From Bacteroidota bacterium (GTDB lineage Bacteria; Bacteroidota; Bacteroidia; Chitinophagales; BACL12), in contig JADJIS010000003.1 of the NCBI GenBank assembly GCA_016706865.1, positions 682,001 to 746,000 of the forward strand: a stretch of DNA of 64,000 nucleotides, read 5' to 3'. The notes under the pieces were generated by a model. The model saw nothing but the letters and a program-made list of their open reading frames with translations, searched no databases and was not told where the DNA came from. Numbering within the stretch: the first letter of the stretch is position 1; each line of letters starts with the position of its first letter. Of this stretch, positions 18,141 to 26,935 are shown one piece after another. A program made the position numbers and the translations under genes.

Positions 18141-18279
18141 TTTTAGAGTTGGTTTAAGGTTTTATTTCTTTTAATATTTTTGATAACTCCATTATATTCA
18201 TTATCACATTCTTCCAAAATCCTTCATTTGCAATAGTGTTGTTATTACTAACATGACTTTTCCTCACAATTAAGCCAAC

Positions 18280-18576
18280 TCAAGGATTTGCAGCTCCAGT
18301 TGAACTGTTGTTTCTGGGGCTATACATGCAATAATTACAAAAATTCCTCAAGGTTCGGGAACCAAGTCTGACTAAAAATGCTCTGTCTTCGGGTTTGATA
18401 GTTATATGGCCTACACAACGCCATCTTTCTGTTACTTTACCACAGTTTTCAAGTTGCTCGGTAATTAGCTCAAGAGTAGACCATTCCCATTTATCAGAGA
18501 CCCATGCAAAAAGAACAGTATTATTGAGAGAACCATTATTTGAGCAGTAATTGTATCTTGATTTACATCTATCCAT
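18280..18576 (-). CDS. Small cysteine-rich hypothetical protein
   Basis: A 98-residue frame with balanced, protein-like composition (FAWVSDKWEWSTLELITEQL, VGHITIKPEDRAFLVRLGSRTL) and six cysteines, two of them in NFCNYC. No family recognised and no signal peptide. It lies alone in a 590 bp gap between convergent-facing neighbours. Codon pattern looks coding, but a chance frame cannot be ruled out. The remaining sequence 18141-18279 and 18577-18729 shows no feature. Confidence 0.45.
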   Translation of the reverse strand: MDRCKSRYNYCSNNGSLNNTVLFAWVSDKWEWSTLELITEQLENCGKVTERWRCVGHITIKPEDRAFLVRLGSRTLRNFCNYCMYSPRNNSSTGAANP

Positions 18577-18729
18577 TTACTATTTATTTAATCCTAGATT
18601 TCCGAATATGAAACTTGTCCGTTGAGGTTGTCAATAGCTTATTTTACCATTTGCCGTTTCTGCGAAGCGAGGTGATCTAGCCACTCAAACCGTTTGTTTT
18701 AGGATGTCATTCTGTCCCCAAGGTTTATC

Positions 18730-20715
18730 TTATTCTTGAACATCTGCTCTTATCTTTTCTTCTACTTTTTCAGCTATTTTGTTGACACGGTCACTATACC
18801 TACTTACAACTTTCTTGTCAAGATAAAGGAAGTCAGTCAGTAACCAAGCTACAATATTTAATGCTACACCAATGACATATTCTAGCCAAGGTCTGTCAGG
18901 ATTTGGATCTTTATTGTTAATAATGGATACTGTTATAATAATTGTTATTAAAGGAAATAAGCCGAATATTACCAATCTGTTTCTTAAGAGTTCTTTATCG
19001 TATTCGTCTTGCAAGTCGCCCGTATATTGCAATCTGAGTTTCTGCAATGCCTTGTCCGATAGTTTAATATATTTTTCCTTTTCTTCTTTTTCAAAATGAG
19101 TTTCTGTTTTCGATTTTTCCAAATCAGATTGTAACCCGAGTTTTGCACGCTGAAATCTTCGATTAACTTGCAGTGATGTTTCCTCTTCTGAAACACCCGT
19201 AATTGTGTTATGATGAAATTCTTTTGCAATGTCAATTATTTCCTCTGAAGGTAGGTTGCCAATTTGGGTTTCTATATCAAGCATCCTTGATAAATCTTCC
19301 GGCTTAAAAACATCACGTTCTGGAATTAATGCAAGTTTGATAATACTTGCAAATAATGGAGCGCAATTTGTCGGGTCAATATCAGTTCCTCCATTATCGA
19401 TAGCAAGCAAGTTAATTAACGTATTCAAGCCAATTGCTATTGGCATTTCATTAATGACGGGATTTTCCAAAGCAACTTCATTGATAGAAGTATCTCTTGA
19501 AAGAATAAAACACTTTTCTACTTTCCTTACAAACTCAGCACCTGATATTAAACCAGCATCGTGAAGTAACGCGTTTTTGCGTTTATTAAAGTGGTACTTC
19601 TTTTTATAAACTTTGTTGATTCTATCCTTGAGTTTCTCATTCTTTTGTCCCCCTGATATAGCTATGTCAATAGATTCACTGTCGTGAACTTTTATTTCCA
19701 AAAGTTCTGAAAAAATTGATGGAATGTCCATAAGTTGATTGAAAAACTCTTCGTAGTCTTCAACTTTCTCACACCCTCTATGTATAGCTGTTTGTAAAAA
19801 TGGGTCACGAGTTGCCTCAGCTACTTCCCTAGAGAAATTTTCTACAACCTTTATTATGTCTTTCCGTTTATGGTCCATTGTCCTTGTAAACTCATCTCTT
19901 GTAATATAGAAATAGACCGGAGCAATATTTAGATTTATGAAAATATTCTCCATAGACTTAAATGATTCAGCAAATCTTCCTCTTTCTAAATCGAGATACA
20001 TTAATATATTGGTGTCAAGGATACACTTAGAGTTTGTAAATTCCTCTATTGTGATAGGGTCGGCAGAAGTGTTTGCAATTATTAGTGATGATGAAAAACG
20101 GGATGTTCCATAATCCCAGAGTATTGAGGTTACATCACTGTCATTGCTTTGCAAGAACTTTATGTATTGTTTTTTTAACCACTCTTTGTCCTTTTCAAGA
20201 ACATTTTTATTTGCCCCAGTAACTAAATCTAGAATAACTTTTATGCCTTGATGTTTGTTTTTTACCGCACCATTTGTAGAAAGGCATAAGTCAGAAACCC
20301 ATTCTGAACTATATTCATTAAAGAATTCAATAGTAACTTCTTCAAACCACTGTGAAATGAAGTTGTGTGGGGTGGAGATAGGGTTGAAGTATTTTTCAAT
20401 TATTCTTTTTTGCCTATTCTCAAATTCAGCAATTGCAATTTCAATTTTCTCTTTTTTAGCTTGTGATAGAATATAAGTGCCTGATTTCTCAGTAACTTTA
20501 CTTTCGTTAAGTAATAACTCTATAGCTGTGTCAATCTTATCTGATTTGATTTTAGTTCCTAAGATTGAATAGAGTTCATTGACAACTAATTCTTTTGTTG
20601 GTGGGGTGGAAAATGAATATATGATTTTCAATAGTAGTTGAGATAATGCTCGCTTTGTCAATGATTTTGAAGCCGAGTCAACTCGTAGATATATTGTCTG
20701 TAAACCTTTTTTCAT
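18730..20715 (-). CDS. Large PIN-domain protein with C-terminal membrane anchor
   Basis: A 661-residue protein with an unusual build. Residues ~1-85 look like a winged-helix segment (TKRALSQLLLKIIYSF..ELVVNELYSILG). Residues ~228-412 form a PIN nuclease core: CILDTN (Asp234), RDEF (Glu275), LLHDAG (Asp386) and ILSRDTS (Asp408), i.e. the expected acidic metal-binding set. A charged helical, probably coiled-coil region (~515-575) leads to two hydrophobic helices (~581-598 and ~612-632) and a cytoplasmic basic/acidic tail. PIN domains are Mg-dependent ribonucleases, often toxins. Here the nuclease would be tethered to the inner membrane. No partner gene overlaps it. Confidence 0.75.
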   Translation of the reverse strand: MKKGLQTIYLRVDSASKSLTKRALSQLLLKIIYSFSTPPTKELVVNELYSILGTKIKSDKIDTAIELLLNESKVTEKSGTYILSQAKKEKIEIAIAEFENRQKRIIEKYFNPISTPHNFISQWFEEVTIEFFNEYSSEWVSDLCLSTNGAVKNKHQGIKVILDLVTGANKNVLEKDKEWLKKQYIKFLQSNDSDVTSILWDYGTSRFSSSLIIANTSADPITIEEFTNSKCILDTNILMYLDLERGRFAESFKSMENIFINLNIAPVYFYITRDEFTRTMDHKRKDIIKVVENFSREVAEATRDPFLQTAIHRGCEKVEDYEEFFNQLMDIPSIFSELLEIKVHDSESIDIAISGGQKNEKLKDRINKVYKKKYHFNKRKNALLHDAGLISGAEFVRKVEKCFILSRDTSINEVALENPVINEMPIAIGLNTLINLLAIDNGGTDIDPTNCAPLFASIIKLALIPERDVFKPEDLSRMLDIETQIGNLPSEEIIDIAKEFHHNTITGVSEEETSLQVNRRFQRAKLGLQSDLEKSKTETHFEKEEKEKYIKLSDKALQKLRLQYTGDLQDEYDKELLRNRLVIFGLFPLITIIITVSIINNKDPNPDRPWLEYVIGVALNIVAWLLTDFLYLDKKVVSRYSDRVNKIAEKVEEKIRADVQE

Positions 20716-20872
20716 ATTTTATTGTCGTTGAGGGTTGTATGTCTTAAGGTTTCCGCTAACTATTTTATTTGAAAGGTTTCCTCTCAAAAAGCATCTCAAA
20801 TTATGATTATTGACATATATTAAGAAATTATATTTTTCTTTAGTCCTAATCTTTTTATGCCCTTTATCCTTG

Positions 20873-21247
20873 CACCCACCACTTTGTCCGGCTCACTGAC
20901 AACCCCGCTTTGCAAATACCAATTTTCTTCCACTATATATTTTTCCTCAAATTATTTCCCCCGTTACATGGTTTCCAAAGATTATTTTTCGGAAAACTTT
21001 GCATCAGGAATTTCAGGAACTTTTCAAAATTTGATAAAACATACTTTTCCATGCCTCCGGAAATGGAGGTTTTATTGAAGAAAACCCATCTGATAATGCT
21101 TATTTGTGTGGCTCAGGTGTTGTTTTCTATCGCAGGAACGATATGTTCACTAATATATGAATAATTTGGAAATTTTCAAAATGGAGTTGTTGGGAAATGC
21201 GTCTTAATTTGGAAAAATGCAAATTTTACCTTTAAAAGTGACATCTA
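20873..21247 (+). repeat. Direct repeat copy 1 flanking the AIPR/GIY-YIG block
   Basis: About 375 bp closely similar to 24555-24927 in the same orientation. The best-conserved part (~115 bp, 21030-21150) is nearly identical and contains a micro-ORF; flanks match less well and include small indels. The two copies bracket the AIPR and GIY-YIG genes. No terminal inverted repeats or target duplications were evident. Confidence 0.85.
21063..21164 (+). CDS. Hydrophobic 33-residue micro-ORF, copy 1
   Basis: ATG 21063 opens MEVLLKKTHLIMLICVAQVL and continues with a hydrophobic stretch to a stop at 21162-21164: two lysines then a single predicted membrane helix, ending SLIYE. Copy 2 differs by one substitution and a shorter end. 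The start codon sits in the loop/stem of a small hairpin, CCTCC-GGAAAT-GGAGG (21055-21070). The build resembles small membrane peptides such as type I toxins, but no antisense RNA or promoter has been shown, so coding status is uncertain. Confidence 0.4.
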   Translation: MEVLLKKTHLIMLICVAQVLFSIAGTICSLIYE

Positions 21248-21466
21248 TGTAAAAGGGTTTAACTATAGGAAAATATGATATGATAAATCTTTAAAAAGGA
21301 AAGAAACTGTGTGTCAAAGCTGCAATAAAACAAATCATCATAAATGTGTCAGCAACAAGATACTGGTAGGTCGATATTATATTATAGTCTTTCTTTAAGA
21401 ATAATACTAGTTTCATTTTTTTATATTTATGCGTTGTTGTGACCATGAATCTTACCAACTGCTGTT

Positions 21467-23482
21467 TTAATCTTTGAGTTTCAACGTGTTTTTGTCAACT
21501 CGTTCAATGTCTATTTCAATTATATTACCATCAGTATCATAAATAATTCCATCCTTTTGTCTAAATCTTCTTTCAAGGTCTACCAATTTGTTTATGGCAA
21601 GATAAATTTTCTTCACTGGACATTGTAGTTTACTTGCAACTTCTTTATGGGTTCCAGGCTTCCAAGGTTGGCTAGGTAGTAACAAATTAACTTGTTCTAT
21701 AAATTGGTCGGTAATATGGTACTCTGGTTTATTGTATGATTTTTGTGCATTCAGATTATTTGGAATGGTTCCTCTGCCTTTCGCAATTCTTTCGTAGCCT
21801 TTTATTTTGCCATCATCATTTAGTTCAAGACAAAGAGCTAAAAAACCCTTGCCTCCAATTTTAGCTTTACTATGATTAAATGGAACATACTTTTTAACCA
21901 AAGGCCAACACTTTTCAAATTCATCAAAACTCACTACAGCTGCATCAAGTTGTACTAAATCATTTACTGAAAAGTCAAAATCGCCTAAAATGTTACTAAT
22001 AGTAAGAAAGCTAAGAAACTGTCTTCTGTTTTTTAGGAAGTGCTCGCCGCCATTTGAATTAGGTCTTTTTGTCTCTAAAAACTTGTCGCATTGTTTTAAA
22101 ACCATAGCTATTTTATACCATATTTGCAAGTCCGTTTTTTGAGAGAACACCTTATTATACGAATCCTCATTGCGCATAAACTTCATTTTTAGGGATGTTC
22201 CTTGCTCTGGCAACTTTAATATTAAGCTTACATAGCCTGCCGCAACATAAAGTGGGGTAAGAATTCGATCCAAAGGAACTCCCTGGTTTTTATAATAGTT
22301 TGTTCTTCTTTCATAGTAAAAGTCGTGAAGTTTTAGTGCTTCCTCAACATCTCGTTGAATTTTATCTGTAGCATGTAATGCTGACAATTCAACTAGTGTC
22401 TGATTATTTGTTGCTCGAATGATTTCATCCCTACTGACGCTATTATTGGAAACTATTACTTTTACAAGAACTGAACGACTACTTTTGTCCAAACCACCAC
22501 CATTAAAATATCGGTAAATAGACTCGGAAGTTTGTAAACCATTTACGATTTGGATGTCCTCAATTTGGATTGATTTACCTACCACGCTAGCACCAGTAGC
22601 TAATATTGTTACGCCGTTATTAAGCCACCAGAAATCCGGTGAATCGTCATTGAGTAGTGTATTCCTGATGTCCTCATTAACTCTATTAAGACCCATAAAG
22701 TCTCTGACATTTGAGTCGAAAAGATAACGTCTCAATTTGCCGTTGTCATTAATGAAATTGAAATAGTCTCTGAGCTTTGCTAGAACAATATAAGTTTGAT
22801 CACTCGACAAATTATCAGTGAATGGTAATTCAAGAGAGAAATTTGGAGTTTTTCTGTGCAATTCTATCAGTTCTGTCGAACCAAAAAAACCGAAATTTGT
22901 CATGCAATTTCCAAATGACTCTTTTGCGACCTGTTCCAACTGGATAGCTCTTGCCTTAATTGATTCGCCGATTTCATCTGTGTTTCCTCTTGATGCATAG
23001 ATAAAATTAAGTTTAAAAGAGCTTAATTTAGCAGATGTTTTTCTATAGGCTTGTTTAAAATTACTCCGCTGAAACAGCAATGCTTCTGAGTATTCACCTT
23101 TTAGAGCATCATTCTCTTGTGAAAAGTCAAACAATTCTGAAGCACTTGCCACGAGATTATCTAATGGCGCTTGTTTAAAGGTATCGTGATGTTTACAAGT
23201 AATAATCCATAATTCTAAAATTGAGCCTGATTTAGGCCAAACAAATTTTTCAGTGTCGGTTAAAAGGTGGCCATTAACGAAAATAAAAAAACCATCCATA
23301 CCTCCATCATTTCTTCCGTCAATGCTTCCAAAGGAAATTTCGTCCTTAGATAAGTCATAATCTTTGAGCAATTGTTCAAAAACAAAAAACTCAAATACTT
23401 CATCTCTCTTGTCTGATGGAACATTCTGTTCAACTCGGTCGTCCACAATACCATCAATTAATATTTTGTCATTTTTTGCCAT
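21467..23482 (-). CDS. AIPR-family abortive-infection protein
   Basis: A 671-residue protein with an AIPR (abortive phage infection) domain at ~245-500: RRYLFDSNVRDFMGLNRVNE, FWWLNNGVTILA, IEDIQIVNGLQTSESIY, IIRATNNQTLVELSALHATDKIQ and FYYERR. The N-terminus looks like a degenerate PD-(D/E)XK domain: GRNDGGMDGFFIF (Asp63) followed by LELWIITCKHH, where Thr95-Cys96-Lys97 stands where Glu/Gln-x-Lys is expected. The last ~90 residues resemble a winged helix. AIPR proteins are linked to phage defence and often travel with R-M genes. It follows the GIY-YIG gene on the same strand, 182 bp apart. Confidence 0.88.
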   Translation of the reverse strand: MAKNDKILIDGIVDDRVEQNVPSDKRDEVFEFFVFEQLLKDYDLSKDEISFGSIDGRNDGGMDGFFIFVNGHLLTDTEKFVWPKSGSILELWIITCKHHDTFKQAPLDNLVASASELFDFSQENDALKGEYSEALLFQRSNFKQAYRKTSAKLSSFKLNFIYASRGNTDEIGESIKARAIQLEQVAKESFGNCMTNFGFFGSTELIELHRKTPNFSLELPFTDNLSSDQTYIVLAKLRDYFNFINDNGKLRRYLFDSNVRDFMGLNRVNEDIRNTLLNDDSPDFWWLNNGVTILATGASVVGKSIQIEDIQIVNGLQTSESIYRYFNGGGLDKSSRSVLVKVIVSNNSVSRDEIIRATNNQTLVELSALHATDKIQRDVEEALKLHDFYYERRTNYYKNQGVPLDRILTPLYVAAGYVSLILKLPEQGTSLKMKFMRNEDSYNKVFSQKTDLQIWYKIAMVLKQCDKFLETKRPNSNGGEHFLKNRRQFLSFLTISNILGDFDFSVNDLVQLDAAVVSFDEFEKCWPLVKKYVPFNHSKAKIGGKGFLALCLELNDDGKIKGYERIAKGRGTIPNNLNAQKSYNKPEYHITDQFIEQVNLLLPSQPWKPGTHKEVASKLQCPVKKIYLAINKLVDLERRFRQKDGIIYDTDGNIIEIDIERVDKNTLKLKD

Positions 23483-23664
23483 GTATGTTTGTTTTGGTTC
23501 GGGTCCTGTCGTTGAACGGTTAATGTAACGTAAAGCAGATTTGTTATAGCTGGGATGGTAACCGAAATTCTTTAATAAAAAATAAGAATTTTTAGGTTAT
23601 CGAAAATTTTGCTGAGGAAGTCCTCGCCCTGCTGGAGCAAAAGTGTTTGTTGCCTGCTGGCATA

Positions 23665-24408
23665 TCACACCTTGTATCTCACTACCGTCGCACTTCCTTT
23701 TGTCTTAATGTGAGTAATAGATTTGTTCAAATATAATTGCCTGATTTCTTCTTTTGCAATTTGTCCATTAAACCCATAACCAATTTTTATTTGACCAAAT
23801 TTTTTGGTTTTTGGATTATAGCCTCTTGGTTTATCATACCATTCGTCAACTTGGAAAACTTCTACGATAAGCCCTTTGTATTCACTTAAAACAAATTTCA
23901 AATTGTTCAGTTTTCTTTTGTCGATTGTCCATATTTCTTTTGTCGCTGTATATACACTATCTTTTCCTAAACCTCGCTTATATTGTTTATTTATGTTAAT
24001 GATGATGCAATCGCTTGAAATTTCGGTCAATGGTTGAGCATTGTACAAACGTATTATTTCGTCTGATGTCATCAGTCCCTTCTCAATAGACTTTTGTCCG
24101 CCCGAAATATTCGTCAAACCGGATGATAAATAATCTAAAACATCGATTAAGGCCGCCTCTATTTCAAATGCTTCAATGTCAGTTAAGCCGTGTCTAACAA
24201 TAATGTGTTCAACAATTTTATTCTCACTATGAATTCTACGGATAATATCATATTTATCCGAAACAGATTCTAGTTCCAATGCACATCTCATGTGGTCAAA
24301 TACTCTATCATTATTTCCTTTTCCAACATAGAAAGGTTTCTTGGTCGAAGGGTCTATTAAAAAATAAACGTAACTTTTTAATTGCTGTTTCGTCTTTTCG
24401 TCAAACAT
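23665..24408 (-). CDS. GIY-YIG nuclease, LEM-3-like family
   Basis: A 247-residue protein with an N-terminal GIY-YIG catalytic domain of the LEM-3-like type: YVYFLIDPSTKKPFYVGKG (residues 13-31, replacing GIY..YIG), the catalytic arginine in GNNDRVFDHM (Arg35), glutamates in AFEIEAALIDVL (~80-91) and LTNISGG (~98-104). The C-terminal half (~130-247) is uncharacterised; it contains YGFNGQIAKEEIRQLYLN and ends in a basic, beta-like tail. Such domains cut or nick DNA. Same strand as the AIPR gene downstream, both inside the direct-repeat bracket, so they may work together (inference). Confidence 0.85.
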   Translation of the reverse strand: MFDEKTKQQLKSYVYFLIDPSTKKPFYVGKGNNDRVFDHMRCALELESVSDKYDIIRRIHSENKIVEHIIVRHGLTDIEAFEIEAALIDVLDYLSSGLTNISGGQKSIEKGLMTSDEIIRLYNAQPLTEISSDCIIININKQYKRGLGKDSVYTATKEIWTIDKRKLNNLKFVLSEYKGLIVEVFQVDEWYDKPRGYNPKTKKFGQIKIGYGFNGQIAKEEIRQLYLNKSITHIKTKGSATVVRYKV

Positions 24409-24554
24409 GTTTTAAATCTTGTTAGGTGTCCGCAAAACTTGGAGGCAAAAATAAATATGGGCAAACTCTTTTCAGGTTTGTAATTCATAACCACTCTATT
24501 CACATATACTCCATCCGCTTAATACACTTGCACATCTATGTCTAAACTGTATCC

Positions 24555-24927
24555 TACCCACACTTCGTCCCCCTCACTCACAACCACCCTTTGCAAATGC
24601 TAATTTTCCTTCTACAATTTTTTCCCTCAAATTATTCCCCCCGTTACATGGTTTCCAATTAAATTTTTTTAAGAAACTTTGTGTCAGGAATTTGAAGAAC
24701 TTTTTAAAATTTGATAAAACATACTTTTCCAGTCCTCCTGAAATGGAGGTTTTATTGAAGAAAACCCATCTGATAATGCTTATTTGTGTGGCTCAGGTGT
24801 TGTTTTCTATCGCAGGAACGATATGTTTACTAATATAAGAATAATTTGGAAATTTTCAAAATGGAGGGGCGGAGAAATATGTCACAGAATAAAAAAATGT
24901 AAATTTTGCCTCAAAATGTGACATAGG
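24555..24927 (+). repeat. Direct repeat copy 2 flanking the AIPR/GIY-YIG block
   Basis: Second copy of the ~370 bp element at 20873-21247, same orientation, 3.68 kb away. Core around 24710-24835 is almost identical to copy 1, and the tail GAATAATTTGGAAATTTTCA is shared. The gap 24409-24997 holds nothing else except short intergenic phrases near its right end. Confidence 0.85.
24743..24838 (+). CDS. Hydrophobic 31-residue micro-ORF, copy 2
   Basis: ATG 24743 gives the same MEVLLKKTHLIMLICVAQVL start as copy 1, ending ICLLI before TAA 24836-24838. The hairpin around the start is kept although its loop differs (CCTCC-TGAAAT-GGAGG, 24735-24750). Both copies keep the frame while flanks have diverged, which is mild support for translation. 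Confidence 0.4.
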   Translation: MEVLLKKTHLIMLICVAQVLFSIAGTICLLI

Positions 24928-24997
24928 TCAAAAGTTAGTAAGAGTTTGCAGGGTTGGCTAGGTTAGCAAGGGTTTTGTACGGAGGAAAAATTCTCGA

Positions 24998-25390
24998 TTA
25001 GTCATTTACAATATCACTATCCACTATAGAAAACCAACATTCAATTTCCTTACTACTAAATCGTTTTTCATTATTATTTATCATTTCCCAATTTTCATAT
25101 TTGGTGATATCTTTTATTAATGATCGGTTGGTATCGGTGGGTGTTAAACTTATATCATTAAATTCATTCAAAGCACCTGGATACATACTTCCCTCACCTA
25201 ATCCACCAAATTTCAGAACCTCGGTTTTTTGGTTTGGAAATATTGTTATCGTTGTATCGGAATACCGGGTTTTATAATCAAGGATGAGTGTGTCGCCGGT
25301 GTTATTTTCTATGCTTGCATTTCCATAGTGGCCGGGATCGCAGGAGAGGAGGAGTGCGGAGAATAGGCATGGTAGGAGGAGGAATTTCAT
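24998..25390 (-). CDS. Small uncharacterised lipoprotein
   Basis: A 130-residue lipoprotein with signal MKFLLLPCLFSALLLSC (lipobox LLSC, Cys17) and the start DPGHYGNASIENNTGDTLIL of the mature chain. The region after Cys17 reads like a short beta sandwich (SIENNTGDTLILDYK..TTITIFPNQKTEVL). No family recognised. It follows the repeat region and precedes, on the same strand, a leucine-rich repeat gene. The gap 25391-25657 between them is filled with short repeated phrases (GACTGAGACTGCGAC, AAGGTTAGCAGGGTT). Confidence 0.75.
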   Translation of the reverse strand: MKFLLLPCLFSALLLSCDPGHYGNASIENNTGDTLILDYKTRYSDTTITIFPNQKTEVLKFGGLGEGSMYPGALNEFNDISLTPTDTNRSLIKDITKYENWEMINNNEKRFSSKEIECWFSIVDSDIVND

Positions 25391-25657
25391 AACCGTTATT
25401 TTATTTGCGATAGATAACGAAATATAAATAGTTGAAATTGTTGAAGGGGTTGAAGGGGTTTAATACGGAGGAAAAATCTCATGGGCTTACACGTGTGACT
25501 GAGACTGTGACTGCGACTTGTTAAAAAGGTTAGCAGGGTTTGCAAAGTTTCTATGCGGAGGAATAAGCTCCGGTGTTAGAAACTGCGACTGAGACTGCGA
25601 CTGCAACTTGTTGAAAAGGTTGAAATTGTTAAAGGTGTTGAAGTTTTTTTATACGGA

Positions 25658-26806
25658 TTATTTCTTTTTATCAAACCCAACAATAGTCATAGATTTAGAT
25701 AGTTCTGATAATTTAATCTCTTCCTCCGGAGTAAGTGTTGTCCATGTAAGACTCAAGTCAAGACTTTCAAGTTCCGGATAGTTGCGCACTACATCAATTA
25801 TTTCGCTGATGGTGACATTTGTCAAATCAATAATTCTCAGCGTTTTAAGGGATTTAAATCCGTCTAATGGGAACATAAATTCATCTTCATCACCTAATAA
25901 AGTAATCATTAAGTTTTTTAGTTTTGGTAAAGCTGCAATTTTATTGATCTCGGTTGCCGAGTAGATTTGTTCTTTCATTTGAATATCGAGCTTTTTTAGA
26001 TTTTTCAGACCTGAAAAATCGACTCCTAAAGAAATGAGATTAAAATTGTCACCCATTGACAATTCTTCTAAATTGATGAGATTGGAGATGCCGGTCAAGG
26101 TAGTATTTTCAATACCGGTAATATTGAGTTTTTTAAGCATTGGGAATGATTTACAAGCTTTTTCAAAATCCAGGTTTACTATAAAACTCAGATCAAGTTC
26201 CTCTAAAGCATGAAGTTGATAGAATTCATTTACTAATACCATTTCCATGTTTCCCCACAAACTCAATACGCGGAGTTTCTTAAGATTGATAATTTCTTTT
26301 GGAAACGTCAGGATTTTATTTCCTCCGGCCATATGGTCTCCTAAATAAAGAACTTCCAGGTTTTGGAGCTTATCTAAACCAGGTGGAATGATGTTAAATG
26401 TATTTCCTGCTAACCTTAGTTGTTTTAGCGTTTCCAGCTTATATAAATTTTTCGGAAATGCTTGCATTGATATTCCCGATAACGTAAGACTAATAAGATT
26501 ATTAAGTTTTAAACACTCGTTTACAATTTTATCGTAGTCCAATTCTTCACATGAATAAAATTCAACACTTTGTAAATTGCTAAGATTTCCAAATCCGGTG
26601 GGAAATTCTGTTTGTCCTTGAAAAAGTAGGGAATAAATGGAATCCGGATTTACTTTTTCAATTAACTGAGACAGTGATTTATATTTAGAATATCCATGGA
26701 TCTCATAGGGTTTAATATTTTCAATTTCCTGCAGTGTTGAATGAACTTGTGCGTGAGAGGCAATTGTTGCAAATAAGAATAGAATGGTAAGTAGTGGTTT
26801 CATCAT
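25658..26806 (-). CDS. Exported leucine-rich repeat protein
   Basis: A 382-residue protein with a signal peptide MMKPLLTILFLFATIASHAQ starting at ATG 26806, chosen over the longer frame to 26839 because it gives a clean signal. The body (~50-370) is a series of ~23-residue leucine-rich repeats such as LKQLRLAGNTFNIIPPGLDK, LEVLYLGDHMAGGNKILTFP, LRVLSLWGNMEMVLVNEFYQ and LESLDLSLTWTTLTPEE. LRR domains bind proteins; the target is unknown. No T9SS tail is evident, so it is probably periplasmic or on the outer membrane. Confidence 0.85.
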   Translation of the reverse strand: MMKPLLTILFLFATIASHAQVHSTLQEIENIKPYEIHGYSKYKSLSQLIEKVNPDSIYSLLFQGQTEFPTGFGNLSNLQSVEFYSCEELDYDKIVNECLKLNNLISLTLSGISMQAFPKNLYKLETLKQLRLAGNTFNIIPPGLDKLQNLEVLYLGDHMAGGNKILTFPKEIINLKKLRVLSLWGNMEMVLVNEFYQLHALEELDLSFIVNLDFEKACKSFPMLKKLNITGIENTTLTGISNLINLEELSMGDNFNLISLGVDFSGLKNLKKLDIQMKEQIYSATEINKIAALPKLKNLMITLLGDEDEFMFPLDGFKSLKTLRIIDLTNVTISEIIDVVRNYPELESLDLSLTWTTLTPEEEIKLSELSKSMTIVGFDKKK

Positions 26807-26935
26807 TTTGGATATATCTTGTACAATATTAATTAACAATTTGGGAATTGATAAAGGTGGGCATTTTAAGCTTAAATGCCCAATCGAAGCCCGTCAGCAA
26901 TGCTTTTGGTTATATCTCATTAGTAACAGTTATTT

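Noticed and set aside
20873..24927. Composite transposon or IS pair
   Set aside because: The flanking repeats carry no transposase-sized frame and show no terminal inverted repeats.
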